Below, piece after piece: positions 1-8,874 of a stretch of DNA of 64,000 nucleotides. The notes beneath the pieces are model-generated. The model was given only the letters and a program-made list of their open reading frames with translations, was not told where the DNA came from and made no database searches. Numbering within the stretch: the stretch's first letter is position 1; each line of letters opens with the position of its first letter. Origin of the DNA: Phascolarctobacterium sp. (lineage in GTDB: Bacteria > Bacillota > Negativicutes > Acidaminococcales > Acidaminococcaceae); contig JAGAPX010000026.1 of NCBI GenBank assembly GCA_017623055.1, positions 85,529 through 149,528 of the forward strand. Direction: 5' to 3'. A program made the position numbers and the translations under genes.

Positions 1-603
1 ACCTTAAATGAATGGACTGACTGGCAACTGAAAAACTTGAACGCTATTGTATGGCTCTATCGTGGCGAAGTGGACAAGTACCAAAATTTAGTTGCTGAAT
101 ATCGCAAAGCTTTGCGTGAATATGGCGAAGCAAGTCAAAATAAAGACTTTGTTGCTGCATTGAATGATGGTAATGATTTTGCCAAGACTATTATTGATTT
201 ACAAGCTTTCATTGAAAAAGTGCGCGCTCAAGCAAAAGAAGCTGTGGAGCAAGCTGCGAAAAAAGAGAAAAAATATATTCGTGCTCAATACGATGAGGAC
301 ATTGCCTTTTTTGAAGAAGTGCTTACCGTTGCTAAAGAAGCTGACTGGTTATACAGCAAGTTTGCTGATGGCGAGTATCAAGATGTTTTGGGCTTGTGCA
401 AAATTGCAACTAAAGCAGAGATTGCAGAAAAGAATTATAGCCTTACTCCTGGTGCTTATGTTGGCGTAGCTCCTGTTGCTGATGATGGTGTAAACTTTGC
501 TGAACGTATGCAAGAGATTCATCAAGAACTTTTGGTTTTGCAAGCCGAAAGCAATGTGCTTATGGAAACCATTTCCAAAAATTTTAAGGAGATGGGATTA
601 TGA
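1..603 (+). CDS. hsdM: Type I restriction-modification methylase subunit HsdM, C-terminal part (5' end outside window)
   Basis: The reading frame is open from the first base and ends at the TGA at 601-603, so about 200 C-terminal residues are visible. The segment has the charged, helical, coiled-coil character typical of the HsdM C-terminus, which packs against HsdS in the M2S complex. The catalytic NPPF region lies upstream of the window. The stop overlaps the hsdS start in an ATGA arrangement at 600-603, so the two are translationally coupled. HsdM methylates adenine in the site chosen by HsdS and is also needed for restriction by HsdR. The assignment rests on context plus the tail sequence, because the enzymatic core is not seen. 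Confidence 0.85.
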   Translation, partial: TLNEWTDWQLKNLNAIVWLYRGEVDKYQNLVAEYRKALREYGEASQNKDFVAALNDGNDFAKTIIDLQAFIEKVRAQAKEAVEQAAKKEKKYIRAQYDEDIAFFEEVLTVAKEADWLYSKFADGEYQDVLGLCKIATKAEIAEKNYSLTPGAYVGVAPVADDGVNFAERMQEIHQELLVLQAESNVLMETISKNFKEMGL

Positions 604-1811
604 GAAAGAAAATGTCCGAAATAGTTGATATCATTGATGGTGATAGGGGCACGAATTATCCGAAACAAGATGATTTTAGTGAAAATGGATTTTGTTTATT
701 CTTAAACACTGGCAATGTCAGAAAAGAAGGATTTTCTTTTGAAACTAATGTGTTTATCACGAAAGAAAAAGACAGTGCCTTACGAAAAGGAAAGTTGCAA
801 AGAGATGATATTGTCTATACTACTAGAGGTACTGTTGGTAATGTAGGTTATTATAGTTCTAAGGTAAGGTACGAACATATAAGAATTAATTCTGGTATGG
901 TAATATTTAGAGCCATTGATACTAATGTTAGTATGTCTTTCCTATATCATTTGTTGAGAAGCAAAGATGTCAGGAAAGAATTTTTAAGCTATTGCACTGG
1001 TAGTGCTCAACCACAATTGCCAATAAAAATTCTTAAAGAGATTAAAGTTGATATTCCTGATATAGAAATACAACAGAGGATTGTCTCGATACTTTCTTCT
1101 TATGATGACCTCATTGAAAATAACCAAAAGCAAATAAAACTTTTAGAAGAAGCTGCTCAAAGATTATATAAAGAGTGGTTTGTTGATTTGCGCTTTCCTG
1201 GGCATGAGGATGTAGAGATTGTTGATGGCTTGCCGAAAGGGTGGGAAAAGGCTAAAATTGGAAATGTTACTGATGTAAAAAGGGGAGCATCACCGCGACC
1301 AATTCAAATGTATTTAGCTGATGAAGGGTTGAATTGGTTGAAAATTTCAGATGCTACTTCATCTAATAGCCCTTATATTTATTCAATAAAAGAAAAAATC
1401 AAAATAGAAGGTCTTGAAAAGACTGTATATATTAAAGAAGGTGAATTAATACTTTCCAATAGTGCAACTCCAGGAATACCCAAAATTTTAGAAGTTGATT
1501 CCTGTATTCATGACGGATGGTTATATTTTCCAAATTCTCAATTAAGTAATGAATATATGTATTTGCTGTTTTTAGAAATAAGAAATGATTTACTTAATAG
1601 AGGGACAGGTGCAGTGTTTACTAATCTGAAAACAGATATTCTAAAAAACTACGAGTTTATCAAGCCCGATAAATATGTTCTTGATTTATTCGATGAAAAC
1701 ATAAAGCCAATTTTTTTAATGATAGATAATTTGTGTAAAAAAGTTTTGAAGCTGGAAGAAGCACGAGATCGTTTATTGCCAAAGCTGATGAGTGGAGAAG
1801 TAGAGGTGTAG
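600..1811 (+). CDS. hsdS: Type I restriction-modification specificity subunit HsdS
   Basis: 403 residues, the usual size of HsdS. It has two target-recognition domains in tandem, roughly residues 1-150 and 210-360. Each is followed by a conserved helical spacer: residues around 165-200 contain the segment LYKEWFVDLRFPG, and the tail contains EEARDRLLPKLMSGE, a very typical HsdS end. Each domain reads one half of a bipartite DNA target and the spacers set the distance between halves. The start codon overlaps the hsdM stop (ATGA). Downstream, instead of hsdR, come two extra genes of unknown function. The target sequence cannot be read from the protein by eye. Confidence 0.93.
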   Translation: MRKKMSEIVDIIDGDRGTNYPKQDDFSENGFCLFLNTGNVRKEGFSFETNVFITKEKDSALRKGKLQRDDIVYTTRGTVGNVGYYSSKVRYEHIRINSGMVIFRAIDTNVSMSFLYHLLRSKDVRKEFLSYCTGSAQPQLPIKILKEIKVDIPDIEIQQRIVSILSSYDDLIENNQKQIKLLEEAAQRLYKEWFVDLRFPGHEDVEIVDGLPKGWEKAKIGNVTDVKRGASPRPIQMYLADEGLNWLKISDATSSNSPYIYSIKEKIKIEGLEKTVYIKEGELILSNSATPGIPKILEVDSCIHDGWLYFPNSQLSNEYMYLLFLEIRNDLLNRGTGAVFTNLKTDILKNYEFIKPDKYVLDLFDENIKPIFLMIDNLCKKVLKLEEARDRLLPKLMSGEVEV

Positions 1812-1817
1812 GATAAA

Positions 1818-3755
1818 ATGTCTGGGGTTTGTGATGGCATTAAGTTTCATGGAGTTAATGATTTGAGTAGTGTATATTATCTTGAAAAAATTGAATCCGT
1901 CTTAGATGAATTTAATGAACATAAACAATATACTGATGTTAACGAAATAATAGAGCTATTTAATATTAAACAATATATCGAAAATGATATGTATCTAAAA
2001 TCTTGGGATGAAGAAAAAATTGATGAATACAAGAAAAAGACAACAAAGTTTTTAACTATAATTGGTAAATATTTTTCTACTATAAATAATAGTAATTTTT
2101 TAAATGTCTATAGCTTGGTTTGGAAGCTTTATCGTGATGATTTCTGGTTGCTACTTAATAAATTTAAGTGTTTTAAACGTATTGAAGTTAATAAGATTTT
2201 ATCTTTATTAAATGATGAGCCATATAATTTAAGACATATATTATCATATAAAGATTGTATCGTAAGTTATTCTGATGAAATTTTATCTTTTATGAGAGAA
2301 TATGTTAGAAGTGCAGAGTACCTTATGGATTACTTTTTAAGTGATGGTAATGTTAAATACTATTTTCCACAGGGCATAACAAGCGGTTTACATGAAGAAA
2401 TTATGTGGAAATATATTGTTTTGGAGGAAGCGAATCCAAATTATCTTGAACTTATATATAAATCACAAAGCACAAAAGAGTTTCCTTTAAAAGATGAATT
2501 GAGGTTAGCTGCAAAGAAAAAATATGAATCAATTTGTGAAAAACATTTTAAGAATAATCCAGATAGATTTACCGAAGTAAAGATATTATTTGAAGATTTA
2601 GGTAATGAAATTAAGAAAACTTCTTGCAAAGATAACTATGTTAATGTGTCTTACAATTTAAAATGGATTGATAAGTATGTTGATTATGCGACCATACTAA
2701 ATAATTTTATTTATATATTTGATTTTGTTGATAAAGATTGTAGATGTAATTTTGTAGCTCACAACTACGAGATGGGTGAACTTGAAAAGCGTATTGGTGT
2801 AAGAGGGAAAAAAGAATATAGGATTGGTATAGCATTTAATGTTAGTCAAATGATATATAATGGAACTTTAGAAGTATATTACAAGTATCTTCTTGATAAA
2901 GGTGTTGGGTTAGAAGACGTTTTTAAGTGGTTTTTTGAAACTTATCTTAAGGAAGAATTTAATGTTGAAGGATTTATATTTAACACTGTTACTAAGGACG
3001 CTTCCTTTTATGAGAAGATTAAGCATTTAACTTCAGAAATGGAAGGTGTCTTAAAACAATTTGAACAATTTGTATCTAAAGGTTATATAGATAGGGATTT
3101 ATTGGAAATTTCTTCTTCGTCTATAATTTATAAAGATATTTCCAGTATGATTGATACTAAGTATTTTTATAGTGATAGTGAAGTTCTAATGAGTGAGATT
3201 CAATATTGGTTTTCAGATCAAAGTATGTTAGGATATACGGAAAAAACCAAAGAAGAGTATAGAACATTATATGATTTATTGAATAATGAACATATAAAAA
3301 TAGAAGAATTTTACGATTTTCAGAGGAAAATACTTGAATGGCTTATTGAAAGAGGTAGTTTAATACAATATAAAGATGGTACGATTAAGATTAATTACAA
3401 TAGGGTGTACTTTCTTAGACAGTTGTATCTTAAAGAGGTTGTGTGTCTAAATTATTATGACAATTGGAATAAGTTAATAGGAGAGCTTTCAAGTGCAAGA
3501 GAGATTGTTAGTGAGAGTAAGTTGTTTACTAAGTTTGAAGTAAATTATATAAATTATATGCTTAATAAAGCTGAGTTCAATAATGGAAATGATCTGCGTA
3601 ATAAATATAATCATGGCTCATATCCACAAGAACCACATATTCAAAAAAGAGATTATTTAGAACTTCTTAAAATAATGATACTGATAGTAATAAAAATTAA
3701 TGAAGAGTTTTGTTTGAAGTTCCCTCAAAAAGAATGTAATGTAGATATTATTTAA
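1818..3755 (+). CDS. Unrecognised 645-residue protein inside the type I RM operon; HEPN-like Rx4H motif near the C-terminus
   Basis: I do not recognise this protein as a named family. It starts 6 bases after hsdS behind a weak agga ribosome site and is much more AT-rich than the chromosome around it. It has no P-loop, signal peptide or clear membrane segment; most of it looks helical and rich in Asn, Lys, Tyr and Ile. Near the C-terminus is LRNKYNHG, with Arg594 and His599 spaced as Rx4H and a polar Asn after the Arg. That is the pattern of HEPN ribonuclease domains, followed by a hydrophobic helix (about residues 615-632). HEPN nucleases such as PrrC and RloC are known guests of type I RM operons, so an RNA-cleaving anti-phage effector is a reasonable inference, not a demonstrated one. 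Confidence 0.6.
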   Translation: MSGVCDGIKFHGVNDLSSVYYLEKIESVLDEFNEHKQYTDVNEIIELFNIKQYIENDMYLKSWDEEKIDEYKKKTTKFLTIIGKYFSTINNSNFLNVYSLVWKLYRDDFWLLLNKFKCFKRIEVNKILSLLNDEPYNLRHILSYKDCIVSYSDEILSFMREYVRSAEYLMDYFLSDGNVKYYFPQGITSGLHEEIMWKYIVLEEANPNYLELIYKSQSTKEFPLKDELRLAAKKKYESICEKHFKNNPDRFTEVKILFEDLGNEIKKTSCKDNYVNVSYNLKWIDKYVDYATILNNFIYIFDFVDKDCRCNFVAHNYEMGELEKRIGVRGKKEYRIGIAFNVSQMIYNGTLEVYYKYLLDKGVGLEDVFKWFFETYLKEEFNVEGFIFNTVTKDASFYEKIKHLTSEMEGVLKQFEQFVSKGYIDRDLLEISSSSIIYKDISSMIDTKYFYSDSEVLMSEIQYWFSDQSMLGYTEKTKEEYRTLYDLLNNEHIKIEEFYDFQRKILEWLIERGSLIQYKDGTIKINYNRVYFLRQLYLKEVVCLNYYDNWNKLIGELSSAREIVSESKLFTKFEVNYINYMLNKAEFNNGNDLRNKYNHGSYPQEPHIQKRDYLELLKIMILIVIKINEEFCLKFPQKECNVDII

Positions 3756-3773
3756 TAATCGGAGGTGAATTGT

Positions 3774-4583
3774 TTGGTAAGAAGAAATATATATGATATC
3801 TTAAATTCTGGAAATGTTGATTTAGAAAGGGAATATTCGAGATTTTATTTTCTGTTTTATGAATCACAATTTTGGGTTGGTTATAACCAACAAACTATTT
3901 GTGGTTTGATTAAGGGATGGTTCCATTCTTTTGATAAGCGGTTGATAAAAAGATGTATTTCTCTTGAAGATTTTGATGATACATTTGATTTTTGCTTTGT
4001 TTCAGAACCCAATAACTTTAATCTGGAATATCTGTTGAATTTTTTGGAATATACAATTAATTTTTGTAATCAAACGCATCCGGATGTTGGTGATGTTTTT
4101 CTTAAAACACCAATAAAAGATTATTTAGATAAGGCATTTGAATGTATTGATGAATTAGGATTTAAAGCTGTTGAGAATGACGGCATAACTATTGTAGTTG
4201 AGAAAGATTCTGCAGCTTTATCTGTAGCGGAAACTGTAGAACCTGTTTTATCCTATAAGATTCTAGAATATAACCATCGTAGATTAAAAGGTGATTTGAT
4301 GGCTAAAAAATCTATTCTGAAGCTGATGGCAGATGATTTGGAACCAGATCAAAAAAGATTGCAAGCAATAAACGCTTCGTTGAAATCAGACTTATTCCAG
4401 TTGATGAATAAATTTATTAGACATAACAATAATGATAACAAATTCATCAAAACGTTAAATGATAAACAAACAGAAGAAATATATGATAATATTTATCAAA
4501 TGTGGTTGTTAGCAAAAATGGAATTAGAACAAGCAGATAGAAATGATGGTATAAAAAGTTTGATTAGAGATGTTAATGCATAA
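3774..4583 (+). CDS. Unrecognised 269-residue protein, second guest gene of the type I RM operon
   Basis: The start is uncertain. A GTG at 3765 overlaps the ggaggtg ribosome site at 3761-3767, while the in-frame TTG at 3774 lies 6 bases after it and is preferred. The protein is helical, very AT-rich in codon use and has no membrane segment. A conserved-looking stretch near residue 220 reads NKFIRHNNNDNKF, followed by a helix ending in MELEQADR. The RHNN element recalls C-terminal regions of some abortive-infection proteins, but no full Rx4-6H motif is present. It follows the HEPN-like gene by about 18 bases and precedes hsdR, so it was probably acquired together with its neighbour and may be its partner or inhibitor. 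No function can be assigned. Confidence 0.6.
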   Translation: MVRRNIYDILNSGNVDLEREYSRFYFLFYESQFWVGYNQQTICGLIKGWFHSFDKRLIKRCISLEDFDDTFDFCFVSEPNNFNLEYLLNFLEYTINFCNQTHPDVGDVFLKTPIKDYLDKAFECIDELGFKAVENDGITIVVEKDSAALSVAETVEPVLSYKILEYNHRRLKGDLMAKKSILKLMADDLEPDQKRLQAINASLKSDLFQLMNKFIRHNNNDNKFIKTLNDKQTEEIYDNIYQMWLLAKMELEQADRNDGIKSLIRDVNA

Positions 4584-4620
4584 TTTTTTTAGGTAGAAAT
4601 GTAGTTAGAAGGTGTAGTTT

Positions 4621-7600
4621 ATGAGTAATGAGTACTGCGAAAATAAGTTAATACAGGGTAGCGCTGCTAAACTTTTGCAGGACACTTTGGATTGGGAAGT
4701 AGTTTACGCCTATAATAATGAAGTGTTAGGAGAAAATGGTGACTTTGGTCGTAAAAGTTATAAAGAAGTGCTGTTGCCTAAATACTTTACTCAAGCTCTT
4801 AAAAAATTAAATACTTGGATTACTGATAAACAAATTGCCGAAGCCAAAACAATTTTGGAAAGCCACCTTTCCACTGCATCTTTACTAGAAATAAATGAAG
4901 AAAAGTATAAGCTTATAAAAGACGGCGTGCAAGTTACTGCCATCAATGAACGTGGCGAAGCAGATAAAAAGACTGCGGTGCTGATTGATTTTGATAATGC
5001 GGAACGCAATAGCTTCCTCGCTGTGCAGGAACTAAAAATTTCTGGAACCATTCATAATCGCAGGACTGATATCGTTGGCTTTGTGAATGGTATTCCTTTG
5101 CTGTTTATTGAACTTAAAAAGCACACTGTTGATATTTACAACGCCTATGCTGATAATTATCGTGATTATCAAAATACGATACCGCAACTATTTTATTACA
5201 ATGCCTTCTTAATTTTGTCCAATGGTTTGGCTGCTAAGGTAGGCACTTTAGGGAGCAAGTACGAGTTTTTCCACGAGTGGAAGCGTTTGGCAGAAGAAGA
5301 AAAAGGTGTAGTTGCATTAGAAACTATGCTTTTAGGTATCTGCAAAAAAGAAAACTTCCTTGATTTATTAGAAAACTTTATTTTATACGACCACGCTAAT
5401 GGTAAGACTGCCAAGATTTTAGCACGTAACCATCAATACTTGGGCGTAAATAAAGCCGTTGAAAAATACGAACGCAAAGAATTTCAAAATGGTAAGCTTG
5501 GCGTATTTTGGCATACCCAAGGTAGTGGTAAAAGTTATTCTATGATTTTCTTTGCGCAAAAGATAAAACGTAAATTAACTGGTTCACCTACTTTTGTAGT
5601 GTTGACTGATAGGGATGAACTTAACAAGCAAATTAGCGGAACTTTTGAAAGCTGTGGAGTCTTGGGTAATTCCAAAGCAAGCGCTTTTATTGCTTCCAGC
5701 GGTAAAGATTTGATTGATAAGTTGCATGGTAATCCCAGTTTTATTTTTACTTTGATTCATAAATTTAATCAAAAAGATTTGGAACCTATCATTCCAGACC
5801 ACGATATTATTATCATTTCTGATGAAGCTCATCGTAGCCAGTATGGGGACTTGGCAGATAATATGTGTAATTTGTTGCCTACTGCTTCTCGTATTGGTTT
5901 TACAGGCACGCCTATTTTTGGCAGTAATGATTTGACTGCTCGTACATTTGGCGAATATATTTCTGTTTATGATTTTAAGCGTGCTGTGGAAGATGGTGCT
6001 ACTGTTCCTTTATATTATGAAAATCGTGGGGATAAGATTCAAAATTTGCAGAACCCGGAAATTACTCAAGAGATTTTGGATGCTATCGAAAATGCTGATT
6101 TGGACGATGATCAAAAAGAAAAGTTGGAACAAGAATTTGCGAAAGAAATTCATTTGCTGACAGCAGAACCTCGTCTGAAATCAATCGCTCATGATTTTGT
6201 GAAGCATTATAGCGATTTGTGGGAAAGTGGCAAGGCAATGTTTGTCTGCTTAAACAAAGTTACTTGCGTGCGTATGTATAACTATGTGCAAGAGTACTGG
6301 GATTTTGAAATGAAGCTTCTAGAACAAAAGATTGCTACTGCTCCTCAACAGGAAGCGTTGGAACTGGAACGCAAATTGCACTGGATGCAGGAAACTGAAA
6401 TGGCAGTAGTTGTCAGCGATGAGCAGAACGAAGAAGAAAAATTCCGTAAGTGGGGTTGCGATATTGTTCCTCATCGTGAAAAAATGGTTAAGCGTGAACT
6501 GGACAAAGAGTTTAAAGAAGCAGATAATCCGTTCCGAATTGTGTTTGTTTGTGCAATGTGGTTGACAGGTTTTGATGTTAAGACACTTTCTTGCTTGTAT
6601 TTAGATAAGCCGATGAAAGCACATGCTTTGATGCAAACTATTGCCAGAGCTAATCGTGTTGCAGAAGGTAAGAGTAATGGTTTGATTATTGATTACGTTG
6701 GTATTATCAAAGCATTGCGTAAAGCTTTAGCAGAATATACAAATACAAGTGGAAATCCTGGAACTGACCCCACTATTGATAAAGACGAATTAATTAAGCG
6801 TGTTCAAAAAGTTATTGAGGAAATCAAGGGGTTCTTACTCCAACAAGGATTTGATGTTCAAACTTTGATTTGCGCTGAAGGTGCATATAAGTTAGTTAAG
6901 CTTGAGGAAGCTAAGGATGTTTTGAATGTATCTGTTGAAATTAGAAAAGCTTATCAAACTCAAGTGCTGGAATTGAAACGATTGCTTCGTTATATGAATA
7001 GGGAGGATATGAATCCTGAAATCAAAGCTGATAAGGAAGCATTGATTGCGATTTTAGAAATGCTCCAAGAACAGCGTAGACATGTTGATACAACTGATGT
7101 AATGGTGGCGATAAACAAAATTATCAATGAGCATATTACATTAGAACTTGAAGCAGATAAGAGGGAAAGCAAAAAGTTTGACCTTAGTCAAATTGATTTT
7201 GATGTTTTGCGTGCAGAGTTTGCTCGTGTAAAACATAAGAACACTTTGATAAGAGATTTAGAAAATTTAATAGAAGTACAACTTGCGAAGATGGTCTTTA
7301 CTAATCCTAACCGCATTGATTATTACAAGCGTTATAATGAAATTATTGATGAATACAATGCTGAGCAGGACAGAGCTGCTATTGAAAAAGTATTTATGGA
7401 ATTGCTTGACCTTAGCAAATCTATGAATGAAGAAATGCAAAGATATGTTAGAGAGCAATTTGAGAATGACAGGCAACTTGCTATTTATGATTTGCTATTT
7501 TCAGAAAAACTTTCTTCGGCTGATATTAAGGCGATTAAAGAGATGGCAAAAGAAATGTATAATACCATCAAAGAAATGATAGATGGCTTTGACCATTGGA

Positions 7601-7749
7601 AGGATAAAGAAGAAACTAAGGCGCAAGTAGAGACAAAAATCATCGACATTTTTTATGAAAAGGCTCCAGATAGCATTTATCCTTGTCATGAATATTATGA
7701 AGAGAAAATTTTTGAGTACTTCTATAATATGTATGATGATGTAGCGTAA
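4621..7749 (+). CDS. hsdR: Type I restriction endonuclease subunit HsdR
   Basis: 1042 residues, full length for HsdR. The N-terminal PD-(D/E)xK nuclease shows Asp150, Glu164 and Lys166 in the context LLFIELKK. The translocase follows with Walker A QGSGKS (about 300-305) and the DEAH box ISDEAHRS (Asp401-His404). Then come motif III-like FTGTP and a second RecA-like lobe with FVCAMWLTGFD and the QTIARANR motif VI. The C-terminal third is helical and docks onto the methylase. The product cleaves unmodified DNA after ATP-driven translocation. ATG at 4621 has a ggtgtag leader. No frameshift or missing motif is visible, so the system looks active provided that hsdM is intact. Confidence 0.96.
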   Translation: MSNEYCENKLIQGSAAKLLQDTLDWEVVYAYNNEVLGENGDFGRKSYKEVLLPKYFTQALKKLNTWITDKQIAEAKTILESHLSTASLLEINEEKYKLIKDGVQVTAINERGEADKKTAVLIDFDNAERNSFLAVQELKISGTIHNRRTDIVGFVNGIPLLFIELKKHTVDIYNAYADNYRDYQNTIPQLFYYNAFLILSNGLAAKVGTLGSKYEFFHEWKRLAEEEKGVVALETMLLGICKKENFLDLLENFILYDHANGKTAKILARNHQYLGVNKAVEKYERKEFQNGKLGVFWHTQGSGKSYSMIFFAQKIKRKLTGSPTFVVLTDRDELNKQISGTFESCGVLGNSKASAFIASSGKDLIDKLHGNPSFIFTLIHKFNQKDLEPIIPDHDIIIISDEAHRSQYGDLADNMCNLLPTASRIGFTGTPIFGSNDLTARTFGEYISVYDFKRAVEDGATVPLYYENRGDKIQNLQNPEITQEILDAIENADLDDDQKEKLEQEFAKEIHLLTAEPRLKSIAHDFVKHYSDLWESGKAMFVCLNKVTCVRMYNYVQEYWDFEMKLLEQKIATAPQQEALELERKLHWMQETEMAVVVSDEQNEEEKFRKWGCDIVPHREKMVKRELDKEFKEADNPFRIVFVCAMWLTGFDVKTLSCLYLDKPMKAHALMQTIARANRVAEGKSNGLIIDYVGIIKALRKALAEYTNTSGNPGTDPTIDKDELIKRVQKVIEEIKGFLLQQGFDVQTLICAEGAYKLVKLEEAKDVLNVSVEIRKAYQTQVLELKRLLRYMNREDMNPEIKADKEALIAILEMLQEQRRHVDTTDVMVAINKIINEHITLELEADKRESKKFDLSQIDFDVLRAEFARVKHKNTLIRDLENLIEVQLAKMVFTNPNRIDYYKRYNEIIDEYNAEQDRAAIEKVFMELLDLSKSMNEEMQRYVREQFENDRQLAIYDLLFSEKLSSADIKAIKEMAKEMYNTIKEMIDGFDHWKDKEETKAQVETKIIDIFYEKAPDSIYPCHEYYEEKIFEYFYNMYDDVA

Positions 7750-7756
7750 AACACAA

Positions 7757-7803
7757 AAACAGGATTTAACTTCGAGTAAGAGGTTAAATCCTGTTTCTTT
7801 TAT
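7757..7803 (+). terminator. Terminator after hsdR
   Basis: A perfect 14-bp stem (7757-7770 with 7783-7796) with a 12-base loop is followed by CTTTTATTTT. The stem core AAACAGGATTTA is the same as that of the terminator at 8812-8845 on the other side of the GNAT cassette. Confidence 0.85.
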
Positions 7804-7810
7804 TTTCAAA

Positions 7811-7860
7811 AATTCACGTGGATTTCACAACATCGCAAAATAAAAACGGGTGAATTAAAA
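7811..7860 (+). repeat. 50-bp dispersed repeat, copy 1 (copy 2 at 51358-51407)
   Basis: This AT-rich stretch matches 51358-51407 at roughly four positions in five, without gaps, starting AATTCAC and continuing through GATTTCACAA and GCAAAATAAA. The similarity fades slowly after it. Both copies lie upstream of a very short hydrophobic reading frame. It may be a shared promoter or regulatory region of type I toxin loci, or the remains of one duplicated locus. Confidence 0.5.
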
Positions 7861-7892
7861 GTTTTGTGGAAGTAGTAAGAAAGATTGGAGGG

Positions 7893-7982
7893 ATGCGATG
7901 GAGTAATTTTAAAAGCATAATATCTTTGTTGTTAATTATTGTGTGGAAAAAACCAAATTTATATGATAGTATGAGTGTGTAG
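7893..7982 (+). CDS. Possible 29-residue hydrophobic peptide
   Basis: A short frame starts ATGCGATGG directly after a ggagg sequence and encodes a peptide whose middle (SIISLLLIIVW) could span a membrane. It lies downstream of the repeat shared with the holin-like toxin locus at 51473, which is the main reason to list it. Against it: the spacing between ribosome site and ATG is only about one base, and I see no recognised family. It could be a decayed type I toxin or chance. Confidence 0.2.
   Translation: MRWSNFKSIISLLLIIVWKKPNLYDSMSV
7939..7967 (+). promoter_or_regulatory. Predicted sigma-A promoter for the GNAT cassette
   Basis: TTGTGT (7939-7944), a 17-base spacer and TATGAT (7962-7967) stand about 60 bases before the ATG at 8026. 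Confidence 0.5.
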
Positions 7983-8025
7983 TTAGAATTTAGTGTGTAT
8001 GGTCGTCATTGAAAGGAGTGATTCT

Positions 8026-8199
8026 ATGGCAACTAAAAGCATATTAAAAAATGTTACCATAAAGGGTAAGAAAAATTGTTTGATGTTTGCTAATGCTTTA
8101 GAAAATGCTTCTAAAAAAGTTGGTAAAGAAGTAATAGCACCTAAGGCACATATAGCAAATTCTGAAGACATAAAGAAGATGGTTTTTGAAGTAGAATAA
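8026..8199 (+). CDS. 57-residue protein, first gene of a GNAT cassette; possible antitoxin
   Basis: ATG at 8026 follows AAAGGAGTG by six bases; an upstream in-frame start at 7993 has no such site. The protein is basic at the N-terminus (SILKNVTIKGKK) and has a helix with LENASKKVGKEV. Its stop overlaps the next start (TAATG at 8197-8201), so both are made together. The size and position of a small protein before a GNAT enzyme resemble toxin-antitoxin modules. However, there is no ribbon-helix-helix signature as in known TacA-type antitoxins. I have an impression that this pair occurs together in mobile elements of other Firmicutes, which a search should test. Confidence 0.65.
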   Translation: MATKSILKNVTIKGKKNCLMFANALENASKKVGKEVIAPKAHIANSEDIKKMVFEVE

Positions 8200-8807
8200 T
8201 GAATAGATACACGATTGTAGCGTTAGATGATTTACTGCAAGAATTTCCTGACGAGGAGATGGTAAAACGCATACTGCGTACTTTTTCGTGTATTAACAAC
8301 AAAGATGTAGATAAATTCTTGAAAGAAAAGGCTATATTATTTAGTAAACAAGGTTTATCTAAAACACATTTAGTCTTCGCTCCACACAAAGGCAGGATGA
8401 TTTTGGTAGGGTATTTCACATTAGCAAGTAAATGCTTCGTTGTGAAGAAAAATAGCAAAATTAGTAAATCTTTGTTGAAGCGCATAGCAAAATTTGGACG
8501 ATATTATGATGAGGCTAATCAATATATCGTTTCAGCTCCACTAATTGGACAAATAGGTAAGAATGATAAGTATAAGAATTTTATTAGCGGAGATATTTTA
8601 ATGGCGTATGCGTGTGATGCTGTAAGAAAGGCGCAAGCATTGGTTGGTGGCAAGATAGTATATTTAGAATGTGAAGATAAAATTAGATTACTAGATTTTT
8701 ATAGAAGCAATGGTTTTATTGATTTTGGTAAGCGTGAATTAGAAGCTGATGAAAAAGATGATATGGAAGGGAAATATTTAGTACAATTACTAAAATATTT
8801 ACACTAA
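8199..8807 (+). CDS. GNAT-family N-acetyltransferase-like protein
   Basis: 202 residues. The central part has the GNAT fold pattern: a strand (ILVGYFTLASKCFVV), a basic helix, and SAPLIGQIGKN, which corresponds to the acetyl-CoA binding beta-strand 4 region. It continues with a helix beginning SGDILMAYACDAV and the typical KIVYLECEDKIRLLDFYRSNGFIDFGKRELE ending. The substrate is unknown. GNAT enzymes include tRNA-acetylating toxins, so a toxin role is possible given the coupled small gene upstream. The gene lies between the type I RM system and a convergent amidohydrolase gene and is as AT-rich as the island. Confidence 0.75.
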   Translation: MNRYTIVALDDLLQEFPDEEMVKRILRTFSCINNKDVDKFLKEKAILFSKQGLSKTHLVFAPHKGRMILVGYFTLASKCFVVKKNSKISKSLLKRIAKFGRYYDEANQYIVSAPLIGQIGKNDKYKNFISGDILMAYACDAVRKAQALVGGKIVYLECEDKIRLLDFYRSNGFIDFGKRELEADEKDDMEGKYLVQLLKYLH

Positions 8808-8811
8808 ATCA

Positions 8812-8851
8812 AAAACAGGATTTACCTTTCGGTAAATCCTGTTTTCTTCAT
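8812..8851. terminator. Bidirectional terminator between the GNAT cassette and the amidohydrolase
   Basis: A perfect 15-bp stem (8812-8826 with 8831-8845) has a TTTC loop and ends in T or A runs on both sides. It lies between two convergent genes. Confidence 0.85.
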
Positions 8852-8874
8852 TAATATATACGTTTTTAAAATGC

